A stretch of 64,000 nucleotides of DNA, from positions 992,001 through 1,056,000 of the forward strand of contig JAXQJY010000031.1 in NCBI GenBank assembly GCA_037042185.1, given 5' to 3'. The position numbers and the translations under genes were made by a program. Each line of letters starts with the position of its first letter. Positions within the stretch are counted from its first letter, which is position 1. Origin of the DNA: Sordariomycetes sp. S80-01Y. Its lineage: Eukaryota; Ascomycota; Sordariomycetes. Shown here in pieces: positions 20,106 through 31,716 of the stretch. The notes beneath the pieces were generated by a model. The model ran no database searches. It saw only the letters and a program-made list of their open reading frames with translations, and was not told the origin of the DNA.

Positions 20106-21561
20106 TCAAAGAGTGACATCGAGGACCAGACTGACATCCGCGACGGTCGGGCCGGCCAAATCCTCGAGAACAGGGATCAGATCCAGTAGCTCGTTATCGT
20201 GAGCGTCGGAGAACCAACTGCTAATGGGTACAGCGTGTTGAGGGTGGAAGATGTAGGAGGTCGGCGAGTTATCGATGATAATGGTGTCTTTCAAGTCGCG
20301 GCCCACCTGGGACAGATCCTTGACGTAGTTGCCTTGGTGGTTGTAGCAGCTCTCGCGGAAGAGGCGGTGGTGCACAACCTTGTGGATGTCGAGCTGGTCG
20401 AGGAGAGGGTCGCCGTACTTAGAGACGGAAGCTGTAAAGACGACAACCTCGTACAACTCGCCTACTCTCTTCATGAACTCGTCCACACCGGGGCGCTTGA
20501 TAACATAGACGTTATGGTAGTTGCCCTCAATCTCCACGGGTATGGTAAAGTCGGCTTGGTGCAGGATCTACAAAAGTCAGAATCGCGATGGATCAAATGA
20601 TGGCGGTTTCGCAACATACCTTGAACGAACTGTGGACGAGCGTCTCGTCGAGATCCAACACCAGACACTTCCTGCCCTTGTGTTCCGCCCGGATGGGCGG
20701 TAACAGTCGAATGGGCTCCGAAGGGCCGGCTTCGGCATATGAGATAGGAGCTGTCGGAACGGCGACTGGCGGCGGAGGCGGCACCCTCTTCTCCTCGCTT
20801 GCTTGAGTGATGGGTGGTTCCTCTCCCGCGTCCTGCATCTTGACGTCCTCGTCCTGCACGGCGTGTTCAGCCTGAGCAGATCCACCGTCCTTGCCGGCCT
20901 TGGGCGGCTCAACAGTCACGGCAGGGGGAGCAGCCTTTGCAGTATCTCCATCGACAGGCACTATCCTGTCGTCGTCGTCGCCATTTGTACCCTGCTGGGT
21001 CTTCTTTTGTGCCGCCCCCGCATCCTTCTCATTGGCTGCTTTCTCTTTTGCATCCTGCGGCTGCCACGATTTGGCGGTGGCAGGTCTTTGTGGGAGCGTC
21101 TCCAATTTGTGGACATTCCCACTTTCCTCCTCGCCAGAATTGCCGGCATCAGGGGTGCCACAGCATCCTAGAAATGACAAGAAACCACCGTTCTTCTTCT
21201 TCCGCTTTTGAACAGCAGTGCTGTTTGGTACGTTTCCGGCGGAATTTGTTGGGTTGCTCTCGCCGCCTGTCCGCTTACTTGACGCACTACCATTTCGCTG
21301 GCGGCCCAGGAAGCTTCCCTTTGAGTTTTGCGACCGCCTGTCAATGCTGGTTCGAGACTCGCTCACGGTAGGCCCGCTAAGCCCTGTCGATGTGGGAGAC
21401 TCATTCTTGTGCGATGATGACTTCGAGGGGACCTTGAGCAATCCCCTCCCCTTTTTGCTGCTACCCTCCTCCGGGCCTAAATTGTCATTGTGGTGAGACA
21501 TCTCGGGATTCGTTGCTGGGTCGGGCTGGATTTCTGGGTTTTGAGCTGACGAGGTGGCCAT
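20106..21561 (-). CDS. PSR1: Psr1/Psr2-type HAD phosphatase (NIF/CTD-phosphatase-like domain)
   Basis: Exons 21561-20620 and 20567-20106, intron 20619-20568 (GTATGT..TAG); 467 aa. The C-terminal third is the FCP1/SCP HAD phosphatase domain: [15 protein letters not shown] holds the DxDx(T/V) active site at about residues 303-307, and [10 protein letters not shown] is the third motif. The long N-terminus is Ser/Pro/Lys-rich and contains KRKKKNGG followed by [10 protein letters not shown]. In yeast Psr1/Psr2 an N-terminal Cys pair is palmitoylated and anchors the enzyme at the plasma membrane; here the likely equivalent Cys pair is internal, next to a basic patch. Yeast homologues act in sodium and general stress responses with Whi2. 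The ATG is preceded by an intron-like CTAAC..TAG, so a 5'-UTR intron is likely. Confidence 0.9.
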
Positions 21562-23925
21562 CTTATCTATTGTCAAAGTTAGTTAGATGTCCGTCGAGGT
21601 AGTCCGAAGATGGCTTCCGAAGCGGCCGCCGATCAGGCCTGGGTAACGGGAAACATTGGATCGCAGCAAACATCGAGAATGATGTTTCCCATCTCGAATG
21701 CCCGTAGCATCGGATGCGAGTCCCAGGAGCTGCCATGATGCCTCCACGGACGATGCGCACACGGTGGGGGAGCTGGACTCACCTTGGGCTCACCAACAGC
21801 GCCAAGCTAAGTGATCGACCCGTGGATTCAAGGTCGGGGATAGGTCCGCAACAGGCGCGTCGGTCGTCGGTTTCGAAATGATTGGTGACTCGTGAAGCTG
21901 GAGATCAATGCGGCCAGAGATGACAAGTCGCCGTCGTCGGCGTTCGAGGTCGTCGCTGGGGTTGGGGTCGTCGCGCGGAGGTTGGGCAGTCAGAGACAAG
22001 ACAGAGCAGCGTGCGTGCGTGGCGCGGCTTGGTTGAGACAGACGAGACGCTACCGGCTGAGGGGAAGCTCTAGGTCAATCGGTGGAAAGAGCGACTGTGT
22101 GCGAGTCGTGGCTATCAAGTACCGCGGCTGAAATTGCCGGCTGGTGTCAAGCAGGTAGAGCAGGTGAAGCAAGCGAGGCAGGCGACGAGCTTCGCGTCGA
22201 TGGAAGATGGGTTGACTAAGGAGGACCGCGCCAGGAGGGAGCGGGAGCGACAGCGACAGGCGACAGTGCAGCGGCAGCGGCAGAGGCAGAGGCTGAAAGC
22301 AAGCTTGTTACTGGGAAGCACAGGCGGGCAGATTGGTAGCGCAGCGTGAATGGTGAGTGGTCGGGACTGACCAAGGTGAGTGATCCGGGGCCGGAAGCAC
22401 AAGCGAAATGATTGCCCCCATCCGCAGCGAGCTTGCCAACACCGGTCTAGAGGATGGATGGGGTGGGGATTCTTTAGATTAGCCAAGAGCTTGACCAGAA
22501 CTCGAATAGGCTGCTAACAGATCTTGGCCGACGGGGTCGTACGCACTGTAAACTTTCATGCGTAAAGCGTACGGTGCTAATTGTTTTTCGCACCTGTCTT
22601 GATTCTTCACTATTGCACAGATTACCCATGCTCCATTTCCCAGCGCTAAGAAATTACATGAAGATTGTCCTGGGATTTGTCCGCTGACTGCAACCATCCG
22701 GCAGCTGAACCCCTTTGTTGAAGCCTCTCATCTCAGGATTCTCGTAGACGATCTCAGGCTATCCGATCCGAGCCGCACCTTATCGTTCATGCATTCGACC
22801 ACTGTTAGAAGGCCGCATTGTCGCATAGCGTAGATGACTTGACTGATGGCCGTCTCTGCCGAACGCGGAGCAACCTTAGCTCGGAGCCCTCCGACTCGAA
22901 CCCCATGCCTGGTGGAGTGGCAACAGGTAACTGACAGTAGGCTGCTCGTGGTGCTGCTTTGCCCAGCACTTTTCTCAGACCAGTGAGAGGGAGGGAACAA
23001 GGCTTGCAGCGAGCAAGGAACAGCGCCATCGGTGGGCAACTTGGAAGTCGACGTGAGACGTTGTGTTCTGAGCCTTTTGATTGGAGCTGTTGCCGCCCGG
23101 CCCTCGTGTTCAAGGTCCCTACCCTGCGAGAAGAGCCTGACTGCAGCGGAATGCAATTCTGGCTTTCTGCTGTGCAAGCAAGTCGCATGGTTAGTTCAAG
23201 CATGGATTTTGAAGGGTCTTTGACTGCTTTTTTCTTCTGTTCTAGCTTGATGCACGGTGTGCCTTGGACGTAGCTTATGGTGGAATCTGTTTGCAGTGAT
23301 CATCCAGCTTTAAACGGTACGACCAGCCAGAAACAACCATCAGCCGAGCAGATATCACATGCTCCAGTTCCTCACTCCCTTCGATGTATTACAGCATGAA
23401 CGAGAGACAATGATATATTCTGCGCTTACTTTAACCATGCCTCAGATACGATGATCGTGCTGTCATCTGAGTATTCCCTTGCCGTGCCGGCAATGAGCAA
23501 TGCTCACCAGCATACACGTATGACAAGGTAACATGCTTGCCATCGTATTCTCCGAGGCATAATCGTTTATTGATGTGACATCTTTCAAACTCATTGCTAG
23601 TTCTCCCAGAGACCAGCAGACGAAATGACTCCCTTCCCCACATAGTTGGATCTTCGATCTCGACCCCAGGTTTTGTGGCTCAACATGTGGCGTCATGTGC
23701 AAGCCTCCCGCGCCGTGCGTAACCGTCGCAGTCGAGCCTCGGACATTCACATGCCACCATCGGCCAGACCATCAACACCCGAACCTCCTTCGATCATGCC
23801 ACGGCATCGAAACCCCAACAGCACCTAGACCTACCTCCGACACTGTACCTCACTCGTCACGACGCCTACTTTTTGATGGTTTCGAGCCCCTTCGCCTAAC
23901 ACAGACCCTCGGGTCAATCGTCACC
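21562..23925. promoter_or_regulatory. divergent intergenic region between the phosphatase and ABC transporter genes
   Basis: 2.36 kb separating two genes transcribed outward. Near 21562-21600 there is a probable 5'-UTR intron of the phosphatase gene. A CAG/GGC-rich stretch at about 22230-22310 is low-complexity. Open frames here (for example 22115-22486 minus) have biased, non-protein-like composition. No RNA gene recognised. Confidence 0.55.
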
Positions 23926-26483
23926 ATGGCCGTCGTCCAATCCACTCTCCGTCATACCGCAGCCGAAGACTTCCTCCAGCAATTCTACGAGAAATGGTCA
24001 AATCGCATCCGCTCCCGCGTGCGCGGCGCCTCCAAATCAACACGCATCCTCGCAACCCTCATATTTTCGCTCTCCATCATACTCAGCGCCGAAGGAGGCC
24101 GTCGATGGTGGCGCAATCGGCGACACGAGCGCGAACAAGGCCGCAAACTCGTCCGCACAAACTCCGGTCTCGTCAACAAAGATGGGAGCAGAACGGTGTA
24201 CGTTCCATACAAGGATGGAACTACAAAAGTGGTCATCAACAACACAAAGCCGTTGACGTTCGAGGCGCATAGACGGTTGTTCCTGAATCCACCCAGGGTG
24301 AGCGGTTTGGGAGATGGGACGGTGCCTAGTGCGCAGACGAAGCCTGGGCTGAACCTGGCTTTCTTGCATCAGTTTTTGAGCTTGATGAGCATCATGTTAC
24401 CGAGGTGGAGTAGTAAGGAGGCGGGCCTGTTGCTCAGCCACGGAGTGTTCTTGATGCTGAGGACATACCTCTCGTTGGTCGTTGCACGATTGGATGGTGA
24501 GATCGTGAGGGATCTCGTGGCTGGTAATGGAAGAGCATTCATTTGGGGTATTGCGAAGTGGTGCGGCCTTGGTGGATTTGCGTCCTACACCAACGCCATG
24601 ATCAAATTCCTCGAGTCCAAAGTCTCGATCGCCTTCCGGACGCGACTCACGCGGTATATACACGACCTCTACCTCAACGACAACCTCAACTACTACAAGC
24701 TCTCGAACCTGGACGGCGGAGTTGGACAGGGCGCAGATCAATTCATCACCCAAGATCTGACGCTGTTCTGCGCTTCAGCAGCAAACCTTTACTCTTCGCT
24801 AGGGAAGCCCTTCGTCGATCTCTGCGTCTTCAACTTCCAGCTTTACAGGTCGCTAGGACCGCTAGCTTTGACAGGGTTGCTAAGCAACTACTTCTTGACA
24901 GCAAGCATCCTGCGTAAACTTTCGCCACCGTTCGGCAAGCTGAAGGCTGTCGAGGGGCGTAAAGAGGGAGACTTTAGGAGTTTGCACGCCCGCCTCATCG
25001 CGAACGCCGAGGAGGTGGCCTTCTACGGGGGTGCGGACATGGAGAAGACGTTCCTCAACCGCGAGTTCAAGTCGCTGAAGAGCTGGATGGAGGGTATCTA
25101 CATGCTCAAGATCCGCTACAACATCCTTGAAGACTTCATCCTGAAGTACAGCTGGAGTGCCTACGGCTACCTGCTCGCTTCACTGCCGGTCTTCCTGCCT
25201 GCTTGGGGCGGTGTGGGCGGTGCCGCCGAGATGGCGGCCAACGCCGTCAAGGGTGGTCGCGAGCGCAACCGCATGAGGGAGTTTATCACTAACAAGCGAC
25301 TGATGCTTTCTCTTGCTGACGCTGGCGGTCGCATGATGTACTCCATCAAGGACCTGTCAGAGTTAGCTGGGCACACCAGCAGAGTCTACACTCTGATCTC
25401 AACATTGCACCGGGTGCACGCCAACGCCTATTACCTCCGGAACGGCCAAAACGAGCTTTACTCCCTTTCGGATGTCCAAGGGACCATCCAAAAGGGATTC
25501 GATGGCGTCCGCTTCGAGCACGTTCCCATCGTTGCCCCAGGGCTTTGGCCGTCAGGAGGCGAGGAACTACTGGATTCACTATCCATGATCATCCGAAGCG
25601 GCGAGCACCTCCTGATATCAGGACCTAACGGTGTCGGCAAGAGCGCCATCGCCCGAGTCCTCGCTGGTCTGTGGCCTGCCTACCGCGGGCTAATCAGCCG
25701 GCCCAAGAACATCGGCCAAGACGGCATCATGTTCCTCCCCCAGCGTCCTTATCTCAGCCCCGGCACCCTTCGCGACCAGGTCATCTACCCCGATGGTCAC
25801 GTCGACATGCGCGAGAAGCGCAAGTCAGAGGATGATCTGAAGCGCGTTCTCGAGGAAGCGAAGCTGGGCTACCTCCCCGACCGCGAGGGCGGATGGGATA
25901 CCCGCAAGGAGTGGAAGGACGTTCTAAGCGGCGGCGAGAAGCAACGCATGGGATTTGCGCGTCTGCTATACCACGAGCCACAATACGCCATCATCGACGA
26001 GGGCACAAGCGCAGTGTCGTCTGACGTCGAAGGCCTCCTATATGAAACCTGCAAAGAGAAGGGCATCAGTAAGTTCACCCAAACCCACCCAAACCGGGTA
26101 CCGTCAAGTACCACTCATCTCGGGATCATCGAGACATTTAGCTGACGCTCGCAGCCCTGATCACCATCTCAACACGCGCCTCGCTAAAGAAGTACCACAC
26201 GTACAACCTCATCCTCGGCCAAGGCGAGTCGGGCGACGCCTGGGAGTTCGACCGCATCGGCACCGAGAGAGAGAAGATGCAAGTCGAGAAGGAGCTGCAA
26301 GAAATCAGGGAGAGGCTGAGCCAAGTTGACGAGTGGAAGGAGAGGAGGGCTGCGATTGAGAGTGAGCTGGCGGCTGTCTGGACCGAGAAGGGTGAAGAGC
26401 TGGAGGCGCCCAGTTACGTGAATATTGCGAGCGAAGGCAGCGGTGAGAAGGTGGATGTTGAGAGCGAGGCGCAAGAGGCGTGA
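23926..26483 (+). CDS. peroxisomal ABC half-transporter (ABCD/Pxa family)
   Basis: Imports long-chain acyl groups or acyl-CoA into peroxisomes for beta-oxidation, working as a dimer with a partner half-transporter. Exons 23926-26068 and 26155-26483, intron 26069-26154; 823 aa. The frame is open further upstream, but ATG 23926 in CCATGG context begins the family-like N-terminus. The membrane domain includes the ABCD-type loop NAEEVAFYGGADMEK. The ATPase domain has Walker A GPNGVGKSA (about 566-574), signature LSGGEKQRMGFARLL (about 667) and Walker B YAIIDEGTSAVS (D691). After the intron come the H-loop region (TLITISTRASLKKYHTYNL) and an acidic C-terminus. In the H-loop the usual His is not obvious: ISTRASL replaces the more common ISHRxxL. 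Whether it is the Pxa1 or the Pxa2 type is unclear. Confidence 0.9.
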
Positions 26484-27807
26484 ACACAATGCATATAAAT
26501 TGAGATAGAAGAAGAGCAGCGAACATTACTGCATCGCCGTATATGATGTTACATTCCCAACCGCCAGCTTCGATGAAGTTCGCTGAGGGTGTCACGTCGG
26601 GCGCGCGCTCCAAGAACGGGCCGGCAGGCATGGCGAAAGCTTGTCGTCAGCGTCGGCTTCGTCTGGGCGATCGATAAGGTGCGCAAACGTGTCGCTTGGC
26701 ATCAGCGCTCTGCAGGGGGAGGCAAAAATTCTGCGGCGCGGTAATTACGAAGCTGCCTCCCCGTTGGCCGTGGCCCTGCAAACCAAAGTTCCGTCGCGCC
26801 TTCGGAACAGGTGGGAGAGCGTCGGGAGGCCAGATGCCCAGCCTGCAAAATGCGCCATGGCCTGGGCAAAAACGTCACGAATTCCCTCCTGGTGATTGGA
26901 GGATATGGTACAAGGTGAGAGAGGGACCGGAGCAAAGCCATCATCAGCAATTGCACGCACGGGACGGGGGCGAATGAAAAGGGGGCGTCCGCTGGATGGC
27001 TTGGATGGGTCTCGTCTCTGTTGCTGCCAGCCTGAGTGCCAGTGCCAGTGCCAGTGCCAGTGGGCTTCGAGTTCCAGGCAGGCAGTGCAGTCCAGTCCAC
27101 TGGCAGCCACTGTTAGCGATGGCGCAATCGGTCTGGGCTGAGGGACGCGTTAGGATTAGGTCGCCCCCCGTGGTGGTGGGGCTGATACCCAGCATTGAAG
27201 CCCCTGAGCTGTCAGATTTTCCAGAGCCAATGCCGGAAACAGGGCACTGCGAGCGTTAACGAGGAGCTGGCCTTTTCCTCATTCCAACTTGGAGCGCAGA
27301 GGCAATTAGAGTTCAAGTTCACTGCAATCATTGCTGAGCACCAGGTGAACTGATCAAGAAAGTCGCTGCACGTTTGGCAGCGGTCTAGATCCAATATCTG
27401 CCGCCAAGTTCAATTACGACCCTTTTCGAGAGGGCGAAGTCGAGTCGCAGCACCACTGGTAGACATCTGAACGGGGTCCAGTAGATAAGGGACTAACAGA
27501 TTGCCTCGCGCCACACCTCTCTGACAAGGGACTTGTTCCTTTGCACCTCGAAACGCGTTGCCTGTCTGTGGTCTAACACCAACTTGGAGATCGGCACTCG
27601 CCCGTACCCTGCTTACCCTCCTTTTCCATTCCTCCCTCTCCTCCTCCCATCATTCACTCGCTCTGTTCTGCATTCAGTACTCCTGCACCTAACGACCCCC
27701 CCATCCCATTTCGCTTCTTCTTCTTCTTTTCATCAACATCGCCTAGCCCGACCCAGAGACACTCCTTTACGAGAACACGCACAGCTGCGAAGCACCCCCT
27801 ACGCACA
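26484..27807. other. intergenic region with a short tandem repeat
   Basis: 1.3 kb between the ABC transporter and the GT64 gene, both on the plus strand. It holds the ABC gene's 3' flank, a hexamer repeat at 27035-27063 and, just before the GT64 ATG, a pyrimidine-rich tract (about 27610-27735), common near transcription starts in fungi. No gene seen. Confidence 0.55.
27035..27063. repeat. AGTGCC hexamer tandem repeat
   Basis: Four perfect copies of AGTGCC plus a partial fifth. A short microsatellite in non-coding sequence. Confidence 0.9.
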
Positions 27808-28925
27808 ATGGCGCCCGCTCCAGCCAACGGGTGGGCAAACAGCCGCCTGGTGAAGCGAGTCGGCATCGCCTTCGTCATCTTCTTCACCACCGTCATCTTC
27901 ATCACCATCCTCACAAAGATCTTCCCCGGCGCCAACTCGCAGCTGCCGGACATGCGCAAGGTCATGTCCCTGCCCGGCGACTTCATCAGCGGCGGAACCA
28001 CGCACCTCCAGCCCAGCTGCGCCAGCGACCTGAACGACGTCAACCCCCTGACCGCGCTGGATGCCAAGTATGCGCATCTGGCTGACGACAAGTTCACGTA
28101 CGTCTTCTTCCCCCGCGGCTGAAAGTAGTGCTTGGATTGTGTTGCTAACTGTGGTTGAATAAAAGTATCGCCATGCAGACCTACAAGCGTCCCGAAGAGC
28201 TCAACGCCTCCCTCACGGCGCTCACCTCCAAGAAAATCCCGTCTCTGGAAGAAATCGTCGTCGTCTGGAACGACCTCGAGGAGGAGCCCCCGGCTGACTA
28301 CGTGAGCGAGTTGGGCGTCAAGGTCCGCTACCGCCGCTCCGAGCAGAACTCACTCAACTCCAAGCTCATCCCGGACCCGGACTACAAGACAAAGGCCATC
28401 CTCTTGAGCGACGACGACGTCTACTACGAGCCCGATGACCTCGAGTTCGTCTTCCAGAGCTGGCGCAAGTTCGCTCAGTACCGGCTCGTCGGTGCTCTGC
28501 CCCGCTGCTCTGACCAGGACAGCAAGGGCCGCTGGAGCTACGGCTTCTGCTCCAAGGAGGAGGAGAAGATGCACTACAGCATGATCCTGACCAACCTGTG
28601 CTTCTCGCACATTGCCTTCCTCGACTACTACTCCTCCGATGCGCCCGAGAGCGTCAAGATCCGCGAGTACATCGACGAGCACTTCAACTGCGAGGATATT
28701 GCCCTCAACTACCTCGTCTCCTCCCTCACCGGCTGGGGTCCCCTGGAGGCCACCGGCTTCGAGGTGTACCACAACCAGAGCCCCAAGCAGGGCATCTCGA
28801 CCAAGCCCGGTCACTTGGAGGCGCGCAGCCAGTGCTTGAACGACTTTGTCGACATCTTCGGCTGCATGCCCCTCGTCGACGAGACCTCGCACATCGTCCG
28901 CGGCATGGACCAGCACAACCTCTAA
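27808..28925 (+). CDS. GT64 (exostosin-like) glycosyltransferase, type II membrane protein
   Basis: Exons 27808-28097 and 28166-28925, intron 28098-28165 (GTACGT..AAG, with a GCTAAC branch); 349 aa. One N-terminal membrane segment (about residues 18-39) is followed by a lumenal catalytic domain, as in Golgi glycosyltransferases. The domain matches GT64: TYKRPEELNASL, VVVWNDLEEEP, the DxD metal/nucleotide-sugar site LLSDDDVYYEPDDLEF (D179-D181) and GWGPLEATGFEVYHNQ near the end. GT64 enzymes are retaining alpha-GlcNAc/GalNAc-type transferases (animal EXTL, plant inositol-phosphoceramide glycosyltransferases). Which acceptor this one uses cannot be read from sequence. Two antisense open frames over exon 2 are codon-bias shadows. 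Confidence 0.88.
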
Positions 28926-30125
28926 GCCTCTTCCTGTAGAGCCCAGCCCAAACCTGCTGGCTGGCTCAAGCAAAGAGCAGAAAATCCCAGCGCGTCTTCT
29001 ACCTTCTTGCACGACAAAGCATAAGCTCCATCTGTCTCTATCTAGGGTGTGTCATGTTCTTTGAGATTAAAAACGGCGTGCGGTGGTACATATAGAAATT
29101 CCGGCACGACACTCGGCTATTTGGATGTACGCGATCGTTTGCGACGTACGCTTTTCAGGACAAGTCCTCAGGGTGGCCTTTTTTTGTCATAATATTTGCG
29201 ACGGCGGTGGATGTGGCGGATCATGTATAGGTCTGACTTGGGACCTGGTAGTGACGTACTGAGTTGACGATAGCCACGAGAAGGGCACCTTCAATGCAAG
29301 CTGTATCAGTATGACATTCCCGATTCGTCCTTGGGATGGTTTCATAAAGGACCCTTGAGTTCTGCTGTAGCTGAGCGCCAAGTGAAGGGGCCGTTGGCCA
29401 GCTATTACTGATTCTGAGGTCGCACCCCCTTGAGACCCGCACTCACATCGACATGACAGCCCACCACGTTGTCGAAGGCCCGCCAACGACGCCAGCCGCG
29501 CGACTCCAGGAGACCAGAGGGCCGCTAATTATCGTAGCCTCTCGCCCAACTTGGCCATCCCACGCCTTCCCAATGAGACCGCCAGCCGCGTCCTCCCAGA
29601 CCTGCAGGCCAGGCGCTAGCGCCCCCGGAAGCACCAGCTTCCACGCCCTCCCCGCTTCGCGATCATTTGATTGATTGACCGACCTCTTCAGCTCGTCATG
29701 CCCTCCCAGCTTTCGTCACGATGGCCGCCCTCCTCTTCTCTTCTCACATTCGATATACCGTATATCGCATATCGCATTCCCACCAGCTGCCCAGAGGGAC
29801 GTCGATACGCTGCGCTCGCGAGGGAGACATCGCGAATGCGTGCTCAATGTATGTCTAACACCCGGGCGCATGCGGGTCTCAATTGACCACCCTCCCTCAA
29901 CCCGACCTCAACTGTCTTGCGTCCCTTTCGCTGTGGAAAGAAAGGGAAATTGGCTGGCTGGCTGGAGGCTGGAGACGGGACTGAGGTGAAGAGGTTTTAT
30001 AACCTCGTGGATTTCCCAACGGTTGCATGGGAGGATTTCCCGTCATACCTGCTCTGCACCTCGACCTCGTGCAATTGGAGCATATCGCCATATCATCGAG
30101 TCCCTGAGAGCGAAGAGCACCAGAC
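28926..30125. other. intergenic region with palindromes and probable promoter
   Basis: 1.2 kb between the GT64 gene and the membrane-protein gene. A perfect palindrome lies at 29751-29767 (CGATATA, 3-nt centre, TATATCG). A second at 29991-30006 (GAGGTT, TTAT, AACCTC) overlaps a TATA-like sequence about 120 bp before the ATG at 30126. No gene recognised. Confidence 0.55.
29991..30006 (+). promoter_or_regulatory. TATA-like palindrome upstream of membrane-protein gene
   Basis: GAGGTTTTATAACCTC is a perfect inverted repeat with TTTATAA at its centre, 120 bp before the start codon at 30126. It could serve as core promoter or a dimeric factor site; no direct proof. Confidence 0.35.
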
Positions 30126-31435
30126 ATGTCACCACCGAGAATATCGCCCGCGCGGGCTGCCAGGGGCGAACCTGACATGCCCGACTCCCCATCCTCCACG
30201 CGCCCGCCGCCCTCGGCCTACTCCTCCCACAGCACCCGCTCCAGCGTCTCCTACACGACCCCGTCCCGCATGCCCTCCATCGCCGAGGACGAGGCCGCCT
30301 ACCGCGCCTACCGCTCCTCCATCCACCCGGGCATCCAGTGGCCCAGGCAGCCGCTACGCGTGCCGCAGAAGAGCCCGAGACGCGCCCTGATCAGGGCTCA
30401 GCAGGAGCACCAGCGCCAGCTTGAGCGGGAGCGGCTCGCTGCTGAGAGAGAACGGGCCCAGGCGGAGGCCGAGGCGGAGGATGGGAGCGGGAAGAAGACA
30501 TTGAGTGGTCCGCCACCTTATGGTACTCAGTTGCCTCCCAGGTACAGGGAGGCGAGGAGCGATGAAAGCGGCAGCGATGGGGAGAAGGCTGTTGTTGCTG
30601 CGGCCGACGAACCGCCGCCCACTGGCTGGAAGAGCTGGAGGCAGCGGCAGTGGTTCGGACGGAGGAGAACGAGGTGGTGCTTCTTTCTGGTGGGCGGGCT
30701 GTTGCTCGTCGCCATCGTCGTTGGGTTGTCGGTGGGATTGACGTTGGGCTTGAAAAAGGGGTAAGTCCGCCAGCAACATTCCGGTCCCAAACCCCTCCTC
30801 CTTCTCCAGTGCTGACCCCGTGCAACAGCGATTCCAACAAAGACTCCCAAGGCTCGAGTAGCGACGAGGATACCGAGGAAGCGCCTTTCCCAGCGGGTTC
30901 CTACTCCTTCGAAACAACCCTCCAGTCTACGACGACGGACTGCACCTCCCGCGCCTCGACCTGGCGCTGCTACCCCTACAACATTGACAGCAACGCAACC
31001 TTCTTCTGGATTCTGTCGCCCTCCGACAGCGGCTACACCATCTCGTCCTCGGAAAACCCCTTCGCGCCCAGCTTCGACAACCTTACCCTGTCCACCGTGG
31101 ACAAGGACGGCGACGATGAGAGGCTGACCTTTGAGTTCGAGATGGAGCGGTCGGTCGTGCCCGAGGACGCCCTCACCGAGGACAACCGCGCTGCCAAGTG
31201 CCGCTTCGCGGGCACCAAGTTCCAGGCCACGCTCTGGACGAAGCGCGGCGTCCCCGCGGACGCCGACACGGACGGCGGCAAGTTCGCCAGGTGGCCCGGC
31301 GACGTCGAGATCGTGCAGAGCAAGGAGGCCGAGCTGGGCCAGCCGGTCTGCGAGGACGCCGACGGCAATGCCATCGCGGACGTCCAGGCCAGTTCGGGGG
31401 AGTGTACGTGCGACTACGCGAACTTTGAATTATGA
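30126..31435 (+). CDS. single-pass membrane protein with disordered cytosolic N-terminus
   Basis: Exons 30126-30760 and 30829-31435, intron 30761-30828 (GTAAGT..CAG); 413 aa. I do not recognise the family. The N-terminal 180 residues are Ser/Pro/Arg-rich, with a charged helical stretch (QQEHQRQLERERLAAERERA) and PPY-type motifs (GPPPYGTQLPPRY). One membrane segment follows an RRRTR stop-transfer signal (about residues 185-208). The outer part begins with a short Ser/acid linker and then a beta-rich domain of about 180 residues (GSYSFETTLQSTTTDCTS, WRCYPYN) with Cys residues that could form disulfides, ending in GECTCDYANFEL. Topology is probably type II. PPxY-like motifs could bind WW-domain ubiquitin ligases (inference). 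Confidence 0.8.
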
Positions 31436-31716
31436 GCACCGACGTCTTTTTTGAGTGTCAGCGGGAGCGATATGATACCACGTGGATATACGGACAGTGG
31501 CGTAGTGTTAAAAGTGCTCTATGAAGCCACGAAATTAATCCTAGCAAATAATGAAAACAACAGAGTCCAAAGCCGAAGCCAAAAGCAGAGCCTCAGAGCA
31601 ATACACACTTGTGGCAGCGAGCCGCCTCACTTGAGGTCCAGCGGCCACTTGGCCTAGAGCTCATCATCATCACGCACTTGCGCGTCTCTCTAACTTTCCT
31701 AGCCACGCAACCCCCA

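Noticed and set aside
22870-22930. tRNA-like T-loop (GGTTCGAGTC on the minus strand)
   Set aside because: Flanking bases do not pair as a T-stem and no acceptor or anticodon arms follow. The same holds for a similar sequence near 45890.
28350-29012. 220-codon antisense frame over the GT64 gene
   Set aside because: Shadow of the C-biased GT64 exon; no domain.
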